Shown: positions 8,976 through 18,620, counted from the stretch's first letter. The stretch is 64,000 bases of DNA from Maritimibacter sp. 55A14 (GCF_003122205.1 NZ_QEYE01000003.1:1-64000); one strand, 5' to 3'. The notes: generated by a model not told the origin, from the letters alone. Numbers and translations are program-made.

Positions 8976-9986
8976 ATGGACCTTCTCAACGCCCTCGTGG
9001 CGCTTTCCAACTTCGTGCTGGTTCCGGCCATCGCCTATGGCGCGCAACTGGCGCTGGGGGCACTGGGGGTGACGCTGATCTACGGCATCCTGCGATTCTC
9101 CAATTTCGCGCATGGCGACACGATGGCCTTTGGCACGATGGCGACGATCCTCGTCACCTGGTGGTTCCAGTCGATGGGCATCGGCTTCGGGCCGCTGCCC
9201 ACCGCGCTTCTGGCCCTGCCCTTCGGCATCCTGGCCTGCGTGCTGCTGCTGATCGGGACGGATCGCGCCGTCTACCGCTTCTACCGGGCGCAGAAGGCCA
9301 AGCCGGTGATCCTAGTGATCGTCTCCATCGGGGTGATGTTCATTATGAACGGGCTGGTGCGATTCATCATCGGCCCCGGCGACCAGCGCTTCGCGGATGG
9401 CGAGCGTTTCATCGTCACCGCGCGCGATTTCCAGGCGATGACCGGGCTCGACGAGGGGCTCGCGCTCAAGACTACGCAGGGTATCACCGTGGTCACCGCG
9501 GTGATCGTGGTCGCGGCGCTGTTCTGGTTTCTCAATCGCACGCGCACGGGCAAATCCATGCGTGCCTATTCCGACAACGAGGATCTGGCGCTGCTCTCCG
9601 GCATCGACCCGGAGCGGGTCGTGCTGATCACCTGGCTCATCGTGGGGGCACTGGCCACGGTGGCGGGCGTGCTCTATGGGCTCGACAAGAGCTTCAAGCC
9701 CTTCACCTATTTCCAGCTCCTGCTGCCGGTCTTCGCCAGCGCCATCGTGGGCGGCCTGGGCAACCCGCTGGGCGCCATCGCGGGCGGGTTCATCATCGCC
9801 TTTTCTGAGGTGACGATCACCTATGCCTGGAAGAAGGTGCTGGGCTATTCCCTGCCCGAGAGCCTTGAGCCCTCTGGCCTGGTACAGCTTTTGAGCACCG
9901 ACTACAAATTCGCGGTCAGCTTCGTGATCCTGCTGATCGTGCTCCTGTTCCGCCCGACGGGCCTCTTCCGGGGGAAATCGGTATGA
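8976..9986 (+). CDS. livH: Branched-chain amino acid ABC transporter permease (LivH-like)
   Basis: 336 residues, around eight membrane segments. The N-terminal ALGVTLIYGILRFSNFAHGD and the FASAIVGGLGNPLGAIAGGF motifs identify the LivH subfamily. A GTG at 8973 immediately precedes the ATG at 8976; the ATG is better spaced from the GGGGGG run within livF. Inner-membrane channel half, partner of LivM, whose ATG overlaps this stop. Confidence 0.87.
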   Translation: MDLLNALVALSNFVLVPAIAYGAQLALGALGVTLIYGILRFSNFAHGDTMAFGTMATILVTWWFQSMGIGFGPLPTALLALPFGILACVLLLIGTDRAVYRFYRAQKAKPVILVIVSIGVMFIMNGLVRFIIGPGDQRFADGERFIVTARDFQAMTGLDEGLALKTTQGITVVTAVIVVAALFWFLNRTRTGKSMRAYSDNEDLALLSGIDPERVVLITWLIVGALATVAGVLYGLDKSFKPFTYFQLLLPVFASAIVGGLGNPLGAIAGGFIIAFSEVTITYAWKKVLGYSLPESLEPSGLVQLLSTDYKFAVSFVILLIVLLFRPTGLFRGKSV

Positions 9987-11287
9987 TCGGCAATCTGAGG
10001 ACCTTTCTGCTCTTCGCGGCGGTGGCCTGCCTGCTGGTGCTGACCGGCGAGATGCAGAGCTGGAGCACGGCGCTGCTGATCTTCAACATGGGCCTGATCT
10101 CGGCGATCATGTCGCTGGGGGTGAACCTGCAATGGGGCTTTGCGGGCCTCTTCAATATCGGCGTCATGGGCTTCGTGGCGCTCGGCGGCCTGGCCACGGT
10201 ACTGGTCTCCATGCCGCCCACGACCGACGCCTGGGCGGCGGGCGGCGCGCAGGTATTGCTGGGGCTGCTGACCGGCGCCGCGGTGATCGTGGCCGCGGCG
10301 CTGGCGCTGAGGCACCTGCCGAAATCGCGGCTGCGTGGGGCGACGGTGCTGGCCATCCTGGTCGGTGGGTTCTTCCTTTACCGCTGGGTCTTCGATCCGG
10401 GCGTCGATGCGGTGGAAGCAGTCAACCCCGCCGGTACCGGCTACCTGGGCGGGCTGGGTCTGCCGGTGCTTTTCGCCTGGCCGATGGGCGGCGTGCTGGC
10501 GGCGGGCGCGGCCTGGATCATCGGCAAGGCCGCGTTGGGGCTACGCAGCGACTACCTGGCGATCGCCACCCTGGGCATCGCCGAGATCATCCTGGCGGTA
10601 ATGAAGAACGAGGACTGGCTGTCGCGCGGGGTGAAGAACGTCAACGGCATCCCGCGGCCCGTGCCCAACGAGATCGACCTGCAGAACGATGCCGGTTTCG
10701 TCGCCACGGCGCAGGGCATCGGGCTCGACCCGGTCACCGCGTCCTCGCTCTATATCAAGCTGTCGTACTCAATACTCTTCGCGGTTGTGCTGGTGGTGCT
10801 GCTGGTGCTGGCGCAATTGGCGCTCAAGAGCCCTTGGGGCCGGATGATGCGGGCCATCCGCGACAACGAGGTCGCGGCCGAGGCGATGGGCAAGGACGTG
10901 ACCGCGCGCCATCTCCAGGTCTTCATCCTGGGCAGCGCCGTCTGCGGCGTTGCCGGCGCGATGATGACGACGCTCGACGGCCAGCTCATCCCTACGTCCT
11001 ACCAGCCTCTTCGCTTTACATTCCTGATCTGGGTGATGGTGATCGTCGGCGGTTCAGGCAACAATCTGGGCGCAGTGCTGGGCGGTTTCGTGATCTGGTT
11101 CCTCTGGGTGCAGGTGGAGCCGATCGGGCTCTGGCTCATGCAGATGATCACCGCACCGCTGTCCGAGGACAGCGCGCTCAGGGCGCATCTGATCGAGAGC
11201 GCCGCCCATATGAGGTTGCTGACGATGGGGTTGATTCTGCTTCTGGTGCTGCGGTTCAGCCCGCGCGGGCTGATCCCGGAGAAATAG
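9983..11287 (+). CDS. livM: Branched-chain amino acid ABC transporter permease (LivM-like)
   Basis: 434 residues, about ten hydrophobic helices. The LivM signature includes LGVNLQWGFAGLFNIGVMGFVALGG, and later RSDYLAIATLGIAEI and VIVGGSGNNLGAVLGGF. It overlaps livH by four bases (ATGA), so translation is coupled. It is longer than E. coli-type LivM (~425) only slightly. It completes the importer; no further gene of the operon is seen before the next promoterless gap. Confidence 0.87.
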   Translation: MIGNLRTFLLFAAVACLLVLTGEMQSWSTALLIFNMGLISAIMSLGVNLQWGFAGLFNIGVMGFVALGGLATVLVSMPPTTDAWAAGGAQVLLGLLTGAAVIVAAALALRHLPKSRLRGATVLAILVGGFFLYRWVFDPGVDAVEAVNPAGTGYLGGLGLPVLFAWPMGGVLAAGAAWIIGKAALGLRSDYLAIATLGIAEIILAVMKNEDWLSRGVKNVNGIPRPVPNEIDLQNDAGFVATAQGIGLDPVTASSLYIKLSYSILFAVVLVVLLVLAQLALKSPWGRMMRAIRDNEVAAEAMGKDVTARHLQVFILGSAVCGVAGAMMTTLDGQLIPTSYQPLRFTFLIWVMVIVGGSGNNLGAVLGGFVIWFLWVQVEPIGLWLMQMITAPLSEDSALRAHLIESAAHMRLLTMGLILLLVLRFSPRGLIPEK

Positions 11288-11290
11288 GCG

Positions 11291-11311
11291 GGCGGCGGAA
11301 GAAGCGCCGCC
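11291..11311 (+). terminator. Stem-loop after the liv operon
   Basis: Seven-base perfect stem GGCGGCG / CGCCGCC with a 7-base loop, 4 bases after the livM stop. There is no T-tract, so if it ends transcription it may act with Rho or as a 3' stabiliser. Confidence 0.4.
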
Positions 11312-11417
11312 AATGCATGGAAATCACGGCGCCGCGGTAATATACTGGATCGCGACCGTCGCGGAACCGCTCCCTGCGGTGGTTGGAATCTCTGGGCTGG
11401 GGGTGCATGGGTCAGGC

Positions 11418-12041
11418 ATGATTCCGAGACGATGCATCGCGGTGTTCTTGACAGGCACCCTGCTGTTTGCGGGGGGTACCCTTTCGGCTGGCGATTTCGA
11501 TGCCGGGGCCGAGGCCGCGGCCGAGGGCGATTTCGCGACCGCGATAAAGAAATGGCGGCCGGTGGCGGAGGCCGGAAACTCGGTCGCCCAGCACAATCTC
11601 GGGGTGATTTACCGCAACGGTCTGGGCGTGCCGATCAATTACGAGGAAGCGGCGAAATGGTCGCTGCGTGCCGCCGAGAACGGCCATGCGGCGGCACAGA
11701 ACAACCTTGGCGTCATGTATTCCTACGGCCACGGCGTGCCGGCCAACGATGCCGAGGCCGCGCGCTGGTACGAACGCGCCGCCCGGCAGGGACATGCCGC
11801 GGGTCAGTACAATCTGGGCAAGAGCCTGGAAGAGGGCAAGGGCGTACCCCGCGACCTGCTCGCGGCGCATATGTGGTTCCGCCTGGCCGAGGTCAACGGC
11901 TCCACCCGCGCGCGCCGGGCGCGCATCGCGCTGGAGGAGGAACTGACCGCCAAGGAGATCGCCACCGCCGACGACCTCTCCCGCGATTGCCGCGCGTCCG
12001 ATTACAAGGAATGCAACCTGAACAAGCCCCGGCAGGAATGA
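11418..12041 (+). CDS. Secreted Sel1-repeat (tetratricopeptide-like) protein
   Basis: 207 residues. A signal peptide (IPRRCIAVFLTGTLLFAGG...LSAGD) is followed by about four Sel1 repeats with the pattern AxxGxxxAQxxLGxxYxxGxGVxxDxxEAAxW: around AEAGNSVAQHNLGVIYRNGLG, AENGHAAAQNNLGVMYSYGHG and ARQGHAAGQYNLGKSLEEGKG. It is a protein-interaction scaffold in the periplasm; the partner is unknown. The ATG at 11418 begins the signal peptide; longer in-frame starts upstream would mask it. Confidence 0.82.
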   Translation: MIPRRCIAVFLTGTLLFAGGTLSAGDFDAGAEAAAEGDFATAIKKWRPVAEAGNSVAQHNLGVIYRNGLGVPINYEEAAKWSLRAAENGHAAAQNNLGVMYSYGHGVPANDAEAARWYERAARQGHAAGQYNLGKSLEEGKGVPRDLLAAHMWFRLAEVNGSTRARRARIALEEELTAKEIATADDLSRDCRASDYKECNLNKPRQE

Positions 12042-12073
12042 GCCCCCGAACGGGTGCCCCGCTGTTCCTGATA

Positions 12074-12160
12074 TGGTGCGGTCGAGAAGACTCGAACTTC
12101 CACGGGTGTTACCCCACAGCGACCTCAACGCTGCGCGTCTACCAATTCCGCCACGACCGC
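12074..12160 (-). tRNA. tRNA-Leu (anticodon GAG)
   Basis: Reading the minus strand, GCGGTCG at 12160-12154 pairs with CGACCGC before an A discriminator and an encoded CCA (12076-12074). A D-arm with GGTAGACGC, the anticodon stem CAGCG/CGCTG with loop TTGAGGT (anticodon GAG), a long variable arm typical of class II tRNAs, and a TTCGAGT T-loop are present. It decodes CUC/CUU. No downstream T-run is seen. Confidence 0.95.
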
Positions 12161-12286
12161 ACGTCCCGGCTTGGGTGACGCGGTGTTTAGCGCCATGCCT
12201 GTCCGATGTGAAGGGGTAAATTGGGATTTCCGCGGCCACGTTTCGCCGCGCCGGAGGCCCTGCCCGGCGCGGCGAAAATCGGCCCG

Positions 12287-13621
12287 CTATTCGGTGATCG
12301 TGAAGACCGGCAGCGCGTTTGCCCCGCCACTCTGGCCACTGCCCTGCTGATCGCCGGAGATGCCATAGGCGGCCTGGCGCAGCAGTGCCGCGCGGTCGGG
12401 CTGGTTGGGCGCGAAGATCGGTTCGGCGCCGCTTTCCAGCGCATTCACCGCCTTCTCGTACCAGCCAAGGGACAGGTCCGCCCGGCGCGACGCGCCGATG
12501 CCCTGCGACAGGTGATGGCCCAGAAGTTCCGCATAGACAGGCTCACCCAGCGCGACCAGGAGCAGCGCAGAGCCCATCGCCACTTCCAGATCGTCCGTCC
12601 GGTAGCCCACGCCCAGGCAGATCTTGGCCGTGGCACCGAGCTGCGCCGGCGACATGCCCGACTTCAGGATGAACCCGCCCACGTCGCGCTGCACCTTGTC
12701 GCCATCCTCCAGCGACACGGCGGCGACGTGATCGCGCATCGCCGGGCCGAAGGCATTGCACTGCGCCTCGATCTGGGCCGGGGTGAAGCCGGAGACCGAT
12801 TTCACCAGGTCCTCGCCCTGCGCGATGGCATAGGTCCGCGCCAGGCAGAATTGCTCGTTGAGCGCGAAACCGGGATCGTTCATCGCCGAAACGGTCATGA
12901 AACCGCCGTTGGAATTGGTCAGTAGGTTAACCTTGTTGCAATGGCTGGCCAGCGAGGCCGTGGCCTGCCCGGCCATGAAATTGGGCAGCGCGGCGCCGCT
13001 ATCCTGTTCGGAATGGTCGATATCGGCCTGCAGCGCCGCCTCGTCGAGCGGCGCGTGCATCGGTTCCTCCTGGCTGCGCGCGGCTGGCACCGTCTGCGGC
13101 ACGCCATAGGATTGCGCCTGGTTGCCGCCCATCATCTCGTCGCGGAAGTCCAGCAGCAGTCCCCGTGTGCCTTGCGGATGCGCGGCGACGCGCTGCGCGG
13201 TATAGGCGCCCCCGGCCTGCGCGCGGCTGTGGGACGTCACCAGGAAATTCTGCTCGAAGGGCGTCAGATACCCGGTAACGGGATAGCCCATGAAGGCCTG
13301 GTAGTTGGACACTGCCGAACGGGTCCGCTGCCCGGCCAACCCGTCCGGATAGCCGGCATCGAAGCCGAAGTAGTTGAGCGACGTCTGAACCTGGCGCGTC
13401 TCGGCGCGCTGGGCCGAAGAGACGCTGGGTGCCGTCGAACGATAGGTCGTCGTGCGCTTGCGCTCCCGATTCTTGGCCGCCTCGTTGACGATGACGCCGC
13501 CCACGACGCCGCCTACGACCCCGCCGACAAGCCCGTCGGCCAAGTCCGCGCGCGCGGGCGCGTTGGGAACCGTGAACATGGCGGCGGCTGCAAGCACCCC
13601 GACCGATCCGCGAAAAAACAT
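12287..13621 (-). CDS. Secreted peptidoglycan-binding-domain protein
   Basis: 444 residues with a signal peptide (MFFRGSVGVLAAAAMFTVPNA). A glycine-zipper stretch GLVGGVVGGVVGGVI lies at residues ~30-45. A PG_binding_1-like domain (VQTSLNYFGFDAGYPDGLAGQRTRSAVSNYQ) follows at ~78-108. The remaining ~300 residues, with scattered cysteines, have no function I recognise. GGGAGG lies 5 bases before the ATG at 13621. The glycine zipper suggests membrane or oligomer packing. Single-gene unit, facing away from lipB. Confidence 0.75.
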   Translation of the reverse strand: MFFRGSVGVLAAAAMFTVPNAPARADLADGLVGGVVGGVVGGVIVNEAAKNRERKRTTTYRSTAPSVSSAQRAETRQVQTSLNYFGFDAGYPDGLAGQRTRSAVSNYQAFMGYPVTGYLTPFEQNFLVTSHSRAQAGGAYTAQRVAAHPQGTRGLLLDFRDEMMGGNQAQSYGVPQTVPAARSQEEPMHAPLDEAALQADIDHSEQDSGAALPNFMAGQATASLASHCNKVNLLTNSNGGFMTVSAMNDPGFALNEQFCLARTYAIAQGEDLVKSVSGFTPAQIEAQCNAFGPAMRDHVAAVSLEDGDKVQRDVGGFILKSGMSPAQLGATAKICLGVGYRTDDLEVAMGSALLLVALGEPVYAELLGHHLSQGIGASRRADLSLGWYEKAVNALESGAEPIFAPNQPDRAALLRQAAYGISGDQQGSGQSGGANALPVFTITE

Positions 13622-13740
13622 ATTGACCTCCCACAGGTGAACCACTCTCTAGACACTCAGACTAGCACAAACCCGACCGCAGGTAACGTCCTTGGGGGGC
13701 GGGGCGTGCCGCGGCGCGGAAACCCGGAGGGCGAGGCCCG

Positions 13741-14400
13741 GTGGTGGAATGGATCATATCGGAGGAACCGGTCGCCTATGACGCGGCCTGCGGCTGGATG
13801 GAGGCGCGCGCCGACGCGATCGCGCGCGGCGAGGCGGCGGAGGCCGTCTGGCTGCTGGAACACCCCCCCCTCTACACAGCGGGCACGAGCGCGCGGCCCG
13901 AGGACCTGATCGATCCGGACCGGTTTCCGGTCTATCGCAGCAAGCGCGGCGGCGAATACACGTATCACGGTCCGGGGCAGCGCGTGGCCTACGCGCTGCT
14001 CGACCTCAACCGCCGCGGGCGCGATGTGCGGGCCTATGTCCGGCAACTGGAGGACTGGGTGATCGGCACACTCGACGCCTTCAACGTCAAGGGAGAGCGA
14101 CGCACGGGGCGAGTCGGCGTCTGGGTGGTGCGCGACGACCAGCCCCTGACCGCATCGGGGGTGCCGCGCGAAGACAAGATCGCCGCGATCGGGGTGCGGG
14201 TGCGCCGCTGGGTGACCTTTCACGGTATCGCCATCAACGTGGAGCCCGATCTGGAGCATTTCGGCGGAATCGTGCCCTGCGGCATCCGCGAACACGGCGT
14301 CACCAGCCTGGTCGATCTGGGCCTGCCGGTGACAATGGCCGACCTGGACGTGGCGCTGCGGCAGGATTTCGAGAGGGTATTCGGGGTCGCGCCGCGCTGA
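13741..14400 (+). CDS. lipB: Octanoyl-[acyl-carrier-protein]:protein octanoyltransferase
   Basis: 219 residues. It has [21 protein letters not shown] (conserved RGGxxTYHGPGQ), the catalytic lysine in [11 protein letters not shown], and catalytic cysteine in the [15 protein letters not shown] motif. It transfers octanoate from ACP to the lipoyl domains of 2-oxoacid dehydrogenases and GcvH, after which LipA inserts sulfur. GTG start at 13741 with GGAGGGCGAGG upstream; a second GTG follows directly at 13744. Family-typical length. Confidence 0.93.
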   Translation: MVEWIISEEPVAYDAACGWMEARADAIARGEAAEAVWLLEHPPLYTAGTSARPEDLIDPDRFPVYRSKRGGEYTYHGPGQRVAYALLDLNRRGRDVRAYVRQLEDWVIGTLDAFNVKGERRTGRVGVWVVRDDQPLTASGVPREDKIAAIGVRVRRWVTFHGIAINVEPDLEHFGGIVPCGIREHGVTSLVDLGLPVTMADLDVALRQDFERVFGVAPR

Positions 14401-14451
14401 CCCCCTGAAATCCCGCGCCAATCCTGGACCGGGTGCGGCAGAATGCGCGAT

Positions 14452-14465
14452 TTGACCTGTGTCAA
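14452..14465. promoter_or_regulatory. FNR/FnrL-type box upstream of ctaD
   Basis: Perfect inverted repeat TTGAC-CTGT-GTCAA. This matches the alphaproteobacterial FnrL/FNR-Crp family half-sites. It is 130 bases before the ctaD ATG and about 71 bases before the inferred start of transcription. It suggests oxygen-dependent control of the terminal oxidase gene. Confidence 0.65.
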
Positions 14466-14494
14466 TTTTTCCCGCCCGGCGGTCCGATCCGCGA

Positions 14495-14523
14495 TTGCCC
14501 TGCCCCGGCGCGCGCTCTAAAAC
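14495..14523 (+). promoter_or_regulatory. Candidate sigma-70 promoter of ctaD
   Basis: TTGCCC (14495-14500) and TAAAAC (14518-14523) are separated by exactly 17 bases, placing the start of transcription near 14530, ~65 bases before the ATG. Match quality is moderate. Confidence 0.4.
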
Positions 14524-14594
14524 GGAGCGACAATAACATTCGCGTGCGCGCCGCTGGCCCGCGCCGGAGCAGACCAAGTGAACGGGAGATCATG

Positions 14595-16238
14595 ATGGCC
14601 GACGCTGCCATGCATTCACATGACGACCAAGCGCCGAAAGGATTCTTCACGCGCTGGTTCATGTCGACGAACCACAAGGATATCGGCATCCTTTACCTCT
14701 TCACCGCCGGTCTTCTGGGCTTCATCTCGGTGGCCTTCACGGTCTACATGCGGCTGGAGTTGATGGAACCGGGCGTCCAGTACATGACGCTGGAGGACGG
14801 CTCGCCCAACGGGCATTTGTGGAACGTGCTGATCACCGGACATGGCATCCTGATGATGTTCTTCGTGGTGATCCCCGCGCTATTCGGCGGTTTCGGAAAC
14901 TATTTCATGCCGTTGCAGATCGGCGCGCCGGACATGGCCTTCCCGCGGATGAACAACCTGAGCTACTGGATGTATGTCGCGGGCTCGTCGCTGGCGGTCT
15001 GCTCGCTGCTGGCGCCGGGCGGCAACTCGCAACTCGGCTCGGGCGTGGGCTGGGTGCTCTACGCGCCACTTTCCACACGCGAGGCCGGGATATCCATGGA
15101 TTTCGCGATCTTCGCGGTCCACGTCTCCGGTGCCTCGTCGATCCTGGGTGCGATCAACATGATCACCACCTTCCTGAACATGCGCGCGCCGGGCATGACG
15201 CTCTTCAAGACGCCGCTTTTCGCCTGGTCGATCTTCATCACCGCCTGGCTGATCCTGTTGTCGCTGCCGGTTCTGGCCGGCGCCATCACCATGCTGCTGA
15301 CGGATCGCAAATTCGACACCACCTTCTTCGATCCCGCCGGTGGCGGCGACCCGATCCTCTACCAGCACCTGCTGTGGTTCTTCGGCCACCCCGAGGTCTA
15401 CATGATCATCGTGCCGGGCTTCGGCATCATCAGCCACGTGATCGCGACCTTCTCGAAGAAGCCCATCTTCGGCTACATGCCGATGGTCTGGGCGATGATC
15501 GCGATCGGCGCGTTGGGTTTCGTCGTCTGGGCGCACCATATGTACACCGTTGGCATGAGCGTGACGCAGCAGTCCTATTTCATGCTGGCGACGATGGTCA
15601 TCGCGGTGCCCACCGGCATCAAGATCTTCTCGTGGATCGCAACGATGTGGGGCGGCTCGTTGGAATTCAAGACGCCGATGCTCTTCGCCTTCGGCTTCCT
15701 CGTCCTCTTCACCGTGGGTGGCGTGACGGGCATCGTGCTCAGCCAGGCCGGCGTGGACCGCGCCTATCACGACACCTACTATGTGGTGGCGCATTTCCAC
15801 TACGTGATGAGCCTGGGCGCGGTCTTCTGCATCTTCGCGGGGGTCTACTACTGGATCGGCAAGATGTCGGGCCGCCAATACCCGGAATGGGCCGGCAAGC
15901 TGCACTTCTGGACCTTCTTCATCGGCGCCAACCTGACCTTCTTCCCCCAGCACTTCCTGGGCCGTCAGGGCATGCCGCGCCGCTATATCGACTATCCGGA
16001 AGCCTTCGCCTACTGGAACGAGGTCTCATCCTGGGGCGCGTTCCTGTCCTTCGCCTCCTTCGTGTTCTTCATCGGCATCGTGTTCTACACGATCTTCGCC
16101 GGCAAGCGCGAGACGGCGGACAATTACTGGGGCCCGTCGGCAGACACGCTGGAATGGACCGTGTCCACCCCGCCACCGGAGCACACGTTCGAAACGCTGC
16201 CCACGCAGGACATGTGGGACAAGCCCGCGCACCACTGA
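14595..16238 (+). CDS. ctaD: Cytochrome c oxidase (aa3-type) subunit I
   Basis: 547 residues, twelve membrane helices. It begins [16 protein letters not shown]. The haem and copper ligands are present: [20 protein letters not shown] region, [21 protein letters not shown] with the CuB histidine-tyrosine crosslink motif, [10 protein letters not shown], and [12 protein letters not shown] near the end. It reduces O2 and pumps protons in the cytoplasmic membrane. ATG at 14595 is favoured over 14592 by spacing from GGGAGA. No other cta genes are adjacent. The stop overlaps the start of the next gene (TGATG). Confidence 0.95.
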   Translation: MADAAMHSHDDQAPKGFFTRWFMSTNHKDIGILYLFTAGLLGFISVAFTVYMRLELMEPGVQYMTLEDGSPNGHLWNVLITGHGILMMFFVVIPALFGGFGNYFMPLQIGAPDMAFPRMNNLSYWMYVAGSSLAVCSLLAPGGNSQLGSGVGWVLYAPLSTREAGISMDFAIFAVHVSGASSILGAINMITTFLNMRAPGMTLFKTPLFAWSIFITAWLILLSLPVLAGAITMLLTDRKFDTTFFDPAGGGDPILYQHLLWFFGHPEVYMIIVPGFGIISHVIATFSKKPIFGYMPMVWAMIAIGALGFVVWAHHMYTVGMSVTQQSYFMLATMVIAVPTGIKIFSWIATMWGGSLEFKTPMLFAFGFLVLFTVGGVTGIVLSQAGVDRAYHDTYYVVAHFHYVMSLGAVFCIFAGVYYWIGKMSGRQYPEWAGKLHFWTFFIGANLTFFPQHFLGRQGMPRRYIDYPEAFAYWNEVSSWGAFLSFASFVFFIGIVFYTIFAGKRETADNYWGPSADTLEWTVSTPPPEHTFETLPTQDMWDKPAHH

Positions 16239-16789
16239 TGCCGCTGGAGCATACGACAACGCGAGGGGCTCCGGCAGGCGATGCCGGGGCCCCTTCTGCG
16301 TCGGGCGGGCCGATCTACGAAGTTTTGCTGCGGCCCAACCGGTCGCTCAGCCCGCAGGGGTTCGTCGTGGTGATCGGGCTCTGCTTCGGCTTCATGATGA
16401 TCCCGCTCATCCCGCTTCTGGGGACGATGGCGCTCTGGGCGATGCTGCCCTTCCTGCTCGGGGCGATCGCGCTCCTGTGGTACTTCATCCGCCGCAATAC
16501 CGCCGACGGCGCGCTGACCGAACGGCTGGTCCTGTCGGACCGGCTGATCCGCGTCACCCGGCACAATCCGCGCGGGCCGGCGCAGGAATGGCAGGCCAAT
16601 CCCTACTGGACCAGCCTGACGCTGCACGCGACCGGTGGGCCGGTGGAGAACTATATCACCCTCAAGGGCAGCGGCCGCGAGATCGAGCTGGGCGCGTTCC
16701 TCAGCCCCGAGGAACGCGCGGCGCTCCATGCCGAGTTGGAGGAGGCACTGGCGCGCGCCCGCGCGACCGCCACGCCGGGGGCGTCCTGA
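16238..16789 (+). CDS. DUF2244-type membrane protein
   Basis: 183 residues with two adjacent membrane helices (residues ~45-90: FVVVIGLCFGFMMIPLIPLLG and WAMLPFLLGAIALLWYFI) followed by a soluble domain beginning RRNTADGALTERLVLSD and containing QEWQANPYWTSLTL. That arrangement is DUF2244, often linked to cytochrome oxidase genes in alphaproteobacteria. It overlaps ctaD by one base, so it is cotranslated and may assist oxidase biogenesis; the role is inferred from position only. Confidence 0.8.
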   Translation: MPLEHTTTRGAPAGDAGAPSASGGPIYEVLLRPNRSLSPQGFVVVIGLCFGFMMIPLIPLLGTMALWAMLPFLLGAIALLWYFIRRNTADGALTERLVLSDRLIRVTRHNPRGPAQEWQANPYWTSLTLHATGGPVENYITLKGSGREIELGAFLSPEERAALHAELEEALARARATATPGAS

Positions 16790-17254
16790 TCAGCCCAGCC
16801 GCGCCTTGACCTTCGGGCCGACCACGCCGAAATCCATCTGCCCGGCATATTCGGATTTCAACGCCGCCATCACGCGGCCCATGTCGCGGATCGAATCCGC
16901 ATCCAGCGCCTTGATCGTCTTGCTGATAGCCGCGTCCACCTCCTCGTCGGAGAGCTGTCGCGGCAGGAATTCCTCGATCACGCCGATCTCGGCGCGCTCC
17001 TGTTCGGCCAGGTCGAGCCGCCCGCCTTCCTCGTAGGCGCGGGCGCTTTCCTGGCGCTGCTTGACCATCCGGCTGAGGATGGCGAGGATTTCCTCGTCGC
17101 TGACGCCCGGCGCCGCCCCGTCCGCCCCCGCCTCTCCGCGTGTGGCGATGTCGCGGTCCTTGATGGCGGCGTTGATCAGCCGGAGCGTGGACAGCCGCAC
17201 CTGATCCTTGCTTCGCATCGCATCCTTCAGAGCGGTCATAATGTCGTCACGCAT
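16790..17254 (-). CDS. GatB/YqeY-domain protein
   Basis: 154 residues. N-terminal MRDDIMTALKDAMRSKDQVRLSTLRLINAAIKDRDI and the C-terminal MGRVMAALKSEYAGQMDFGVVGPKVKA fit the YqeY family, which resembles the tRNA-binding tail of GatB amidotransferase. The family's cellular role is not settled. Its stop abuts the end of the DUF2244 gene (convergent, no gap). Length is normal for the family. Confidence 0.88.
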   Translation of the reverse strand: MRDDIMTALKDAMRSKDQVRLSTLRLINAAIKDRDIATRGEAGADGAAPGVSDEEILAILSRMVKQRQESARAYEEGGRLDLAEQERAEIGVIEEFLPRQLSDEEVDAAISKTIKALDADSIRDMGRVMAALKSEYAGQMDFGVVGPKVKARLG

Positions 17255-17298
17255 GTACTTTCACCTCTTCATCCCCAAAGAGTATGTTCAAGTCTGTG

Positions 17299-17327
17299 AC
17301 CATACCGATTGCCAGGATTTGAAACAA
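17299..17327 (-). promoter_or_regulatory. Candidate promoter of the yqeY-like gene
   Basis: On the minus strand TTGTTT (17327-17322) and TATGGT (17304-17299) are 17 bases apart, ~45 bases before the ATG. It lies in an unusually A/T-rich intergenic patch (about 17310-17380). Confidence 0.35.
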
Positions 17328-17384
17328 CCATTTCGATTAATGGCAATTTATTGATTTTATTGGATTTTGTTTTTCTCATGACCC

Positions 17385-17413
17385 TTGACGGCCCGCCCGC
17401 CCCCCCGTACCTT
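17385..17413 (+). promoter_or_regulatory. Candidate promoter of carA
   Basis: TTGACG (17385-17390), 17-base spacer, TACCTT (17408-17413), ~30 bases before the ATG. The A/T-rich tract just upstream (17318-17380) could act as an UP element. Confidence 0.4.
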
Positions 17414-17441
17414 CCGGGCGATTTACGCGCGGGAGTCGCCC

Positions 17442-18620
17442 ATGTCGCCTGAAGCCCCCCAGAATCGGACCTCCGGCCGCCCCACCGCCTGCATCGCGCT
17501 GGCGGACGGGACGATATTCCAGGGCAAGGGCTTCGGCGCCACCGGCGAGGCGGTCGCGGAACTCTGCTTCAACACCGCCATGACGGGTTATCAGGAGATC
17601 ATGACCGACCCGTCCTATGCCGGTCAGGTCGTGACCTTCACATTCCCGCATATCGGCAATACCGGCACCAATTCCCAGGATGACGAAACGGCGGAGCCCG
17701 TGGCCGCGGGCATGATCGTGAAATGGGACCCGACGCATGCCTCCAACTGGCGCGCCGAGGCCGAACTGCCGGACTGGCTGGCGCGCCGCGGGCGCATCGG
17801 CGTGGGCGGCGTCGACACGCGGCGGCTGACCCGTGCGATCCGCCAGCAAGGCGCGCCGCATGTCGCCATCGCGCACGACCCCGAAGGCCGGTTCGACATC
17901 GGGGCGCTGGTGGCCAAGGCCCGCGGCTTTCCGGGGCTCGAAGGGCTCGACCTCGCCCGTGAAGTGACCTGCGCACAGTCCTATCGCTGGGACGAGATGC
18001 GCTGGGCCTGGCCCGAGGGCTACAAGCGGCGCGAGACGCCGGGCCGCCGGGTCGTGGCCATCGACTACGGCGCGAAACGCAACATCCTGCGATGCCTGGC
18101 CTCGGCGGGCTGCGAGGTGACGGTCCTGCCGGCCACGGCCAGCGCGGCAGACATCATGGCGCTGGAGCCCGAGGGCGTCTTCCTGTCGAACGGTCCGGGC
18201 GACCCGGCGGCGACCGGCGAATATGCGGTCCCGATGATCCGCGAGTTGCTCGACGGCACCGACCTGCCGATTTTCGGCATCTGCCTGGGCCACCAGATGC
18301 TGGCGCTGGCGCTGGGGGCGCGGACGATCAAGATGAACCATGGCCATCACGGGGCCAACCACCCGGTCAAGGACAAAGAGACCGGCAAGGTCGAGATCAC
18401 CTCGATGAACCACGGATTCACGGTGGACAGCCAGACCCTGCCCGCCGATGTGATCGAGACCCATGTCTCGCTCTTCGATGGCTCCAATTGCGGCATCCGG
18501 ATGCGGGAGCGGCCGGTCTTCTCGGTCCAGTATCACCCGGAGGCCAGCCCCGGTCCGCAGGACAGTTACTACCTCTTCCAGCGCTTTGTTTCCGCGATAG
18601 AGACAAAAGCGGCGGGCTGA
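17442..18620 (+). CDS. carA: Carbamoyl-phosphate synthase small (glutaminase) subunit
   Basis: 392 residues. N-terminal domain ALADGTIFQGKGFGATGEAVAELCFNT and TGYQEIMTDPSYAGQ are diagnostic. The class I amidotransferase domain has IFGICLGHQMLALALG (nucleophile cysteine) and the VQYHPEASPGPQD histidine/glutamate pair. It supplies ammonia from glutamine to CarB for pyrimidine and arginine synthesis. carB is not in this window. The ATG at 17442 follows GGGAG. No attenuator-like leader is visible. Confidence 0.95.
   Translation: MSPEAPQNRTSGRPTACIALADGTIFQGKGFGATGEAVAELCFNTAMTGYQEIMTDPSYAGQVVTFTFPHIGNTGTNSQDDETAEPVAAGMIVKWDPTHASNWRAEAELPDWLARRGRIGVGGVDTRRLTRAIRQQGAPHVAIAHDPEGRFDIGALVAKARGFPGLEGLDLAREVTCAQSYRWDEMRWAWPEGYKRRETPGRRVVAIDYGAKRNILRCLASAGCEVTVLPATASAADIMALEPEGVFLSNGPGDPAATGEYAVPMIRELLDGTDLPIFGICLGHQMLALALGARTIKMNHGHHGANHPVKDKETGKVEITSMNHGFTVDSQTLPADVIETHVSLFDGSNCGIRMRERPVFSVQYHPEASPGPQDSYYLFQRFVSAIETKAAG

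Noticed and set aside
7281-9113. Very long minus-strand open frame antisense to livG/livF
   Set aside because: It is the antisense of two unmistakable ABC ATPases and has histidine/arginine-rich composition with no domain.
12031-12080. Intrinsic terminator after tRNA-Leu
   Set aside because: Some G/C pairing but no consistent stem and no T-tract.
17310-17380. Possible pyrimidine attenuator or riboswitch before carA
   Set aside because: The A/T-rich stretch has no stable hairpin plus T-run and lies upstream of the predicted promoter.
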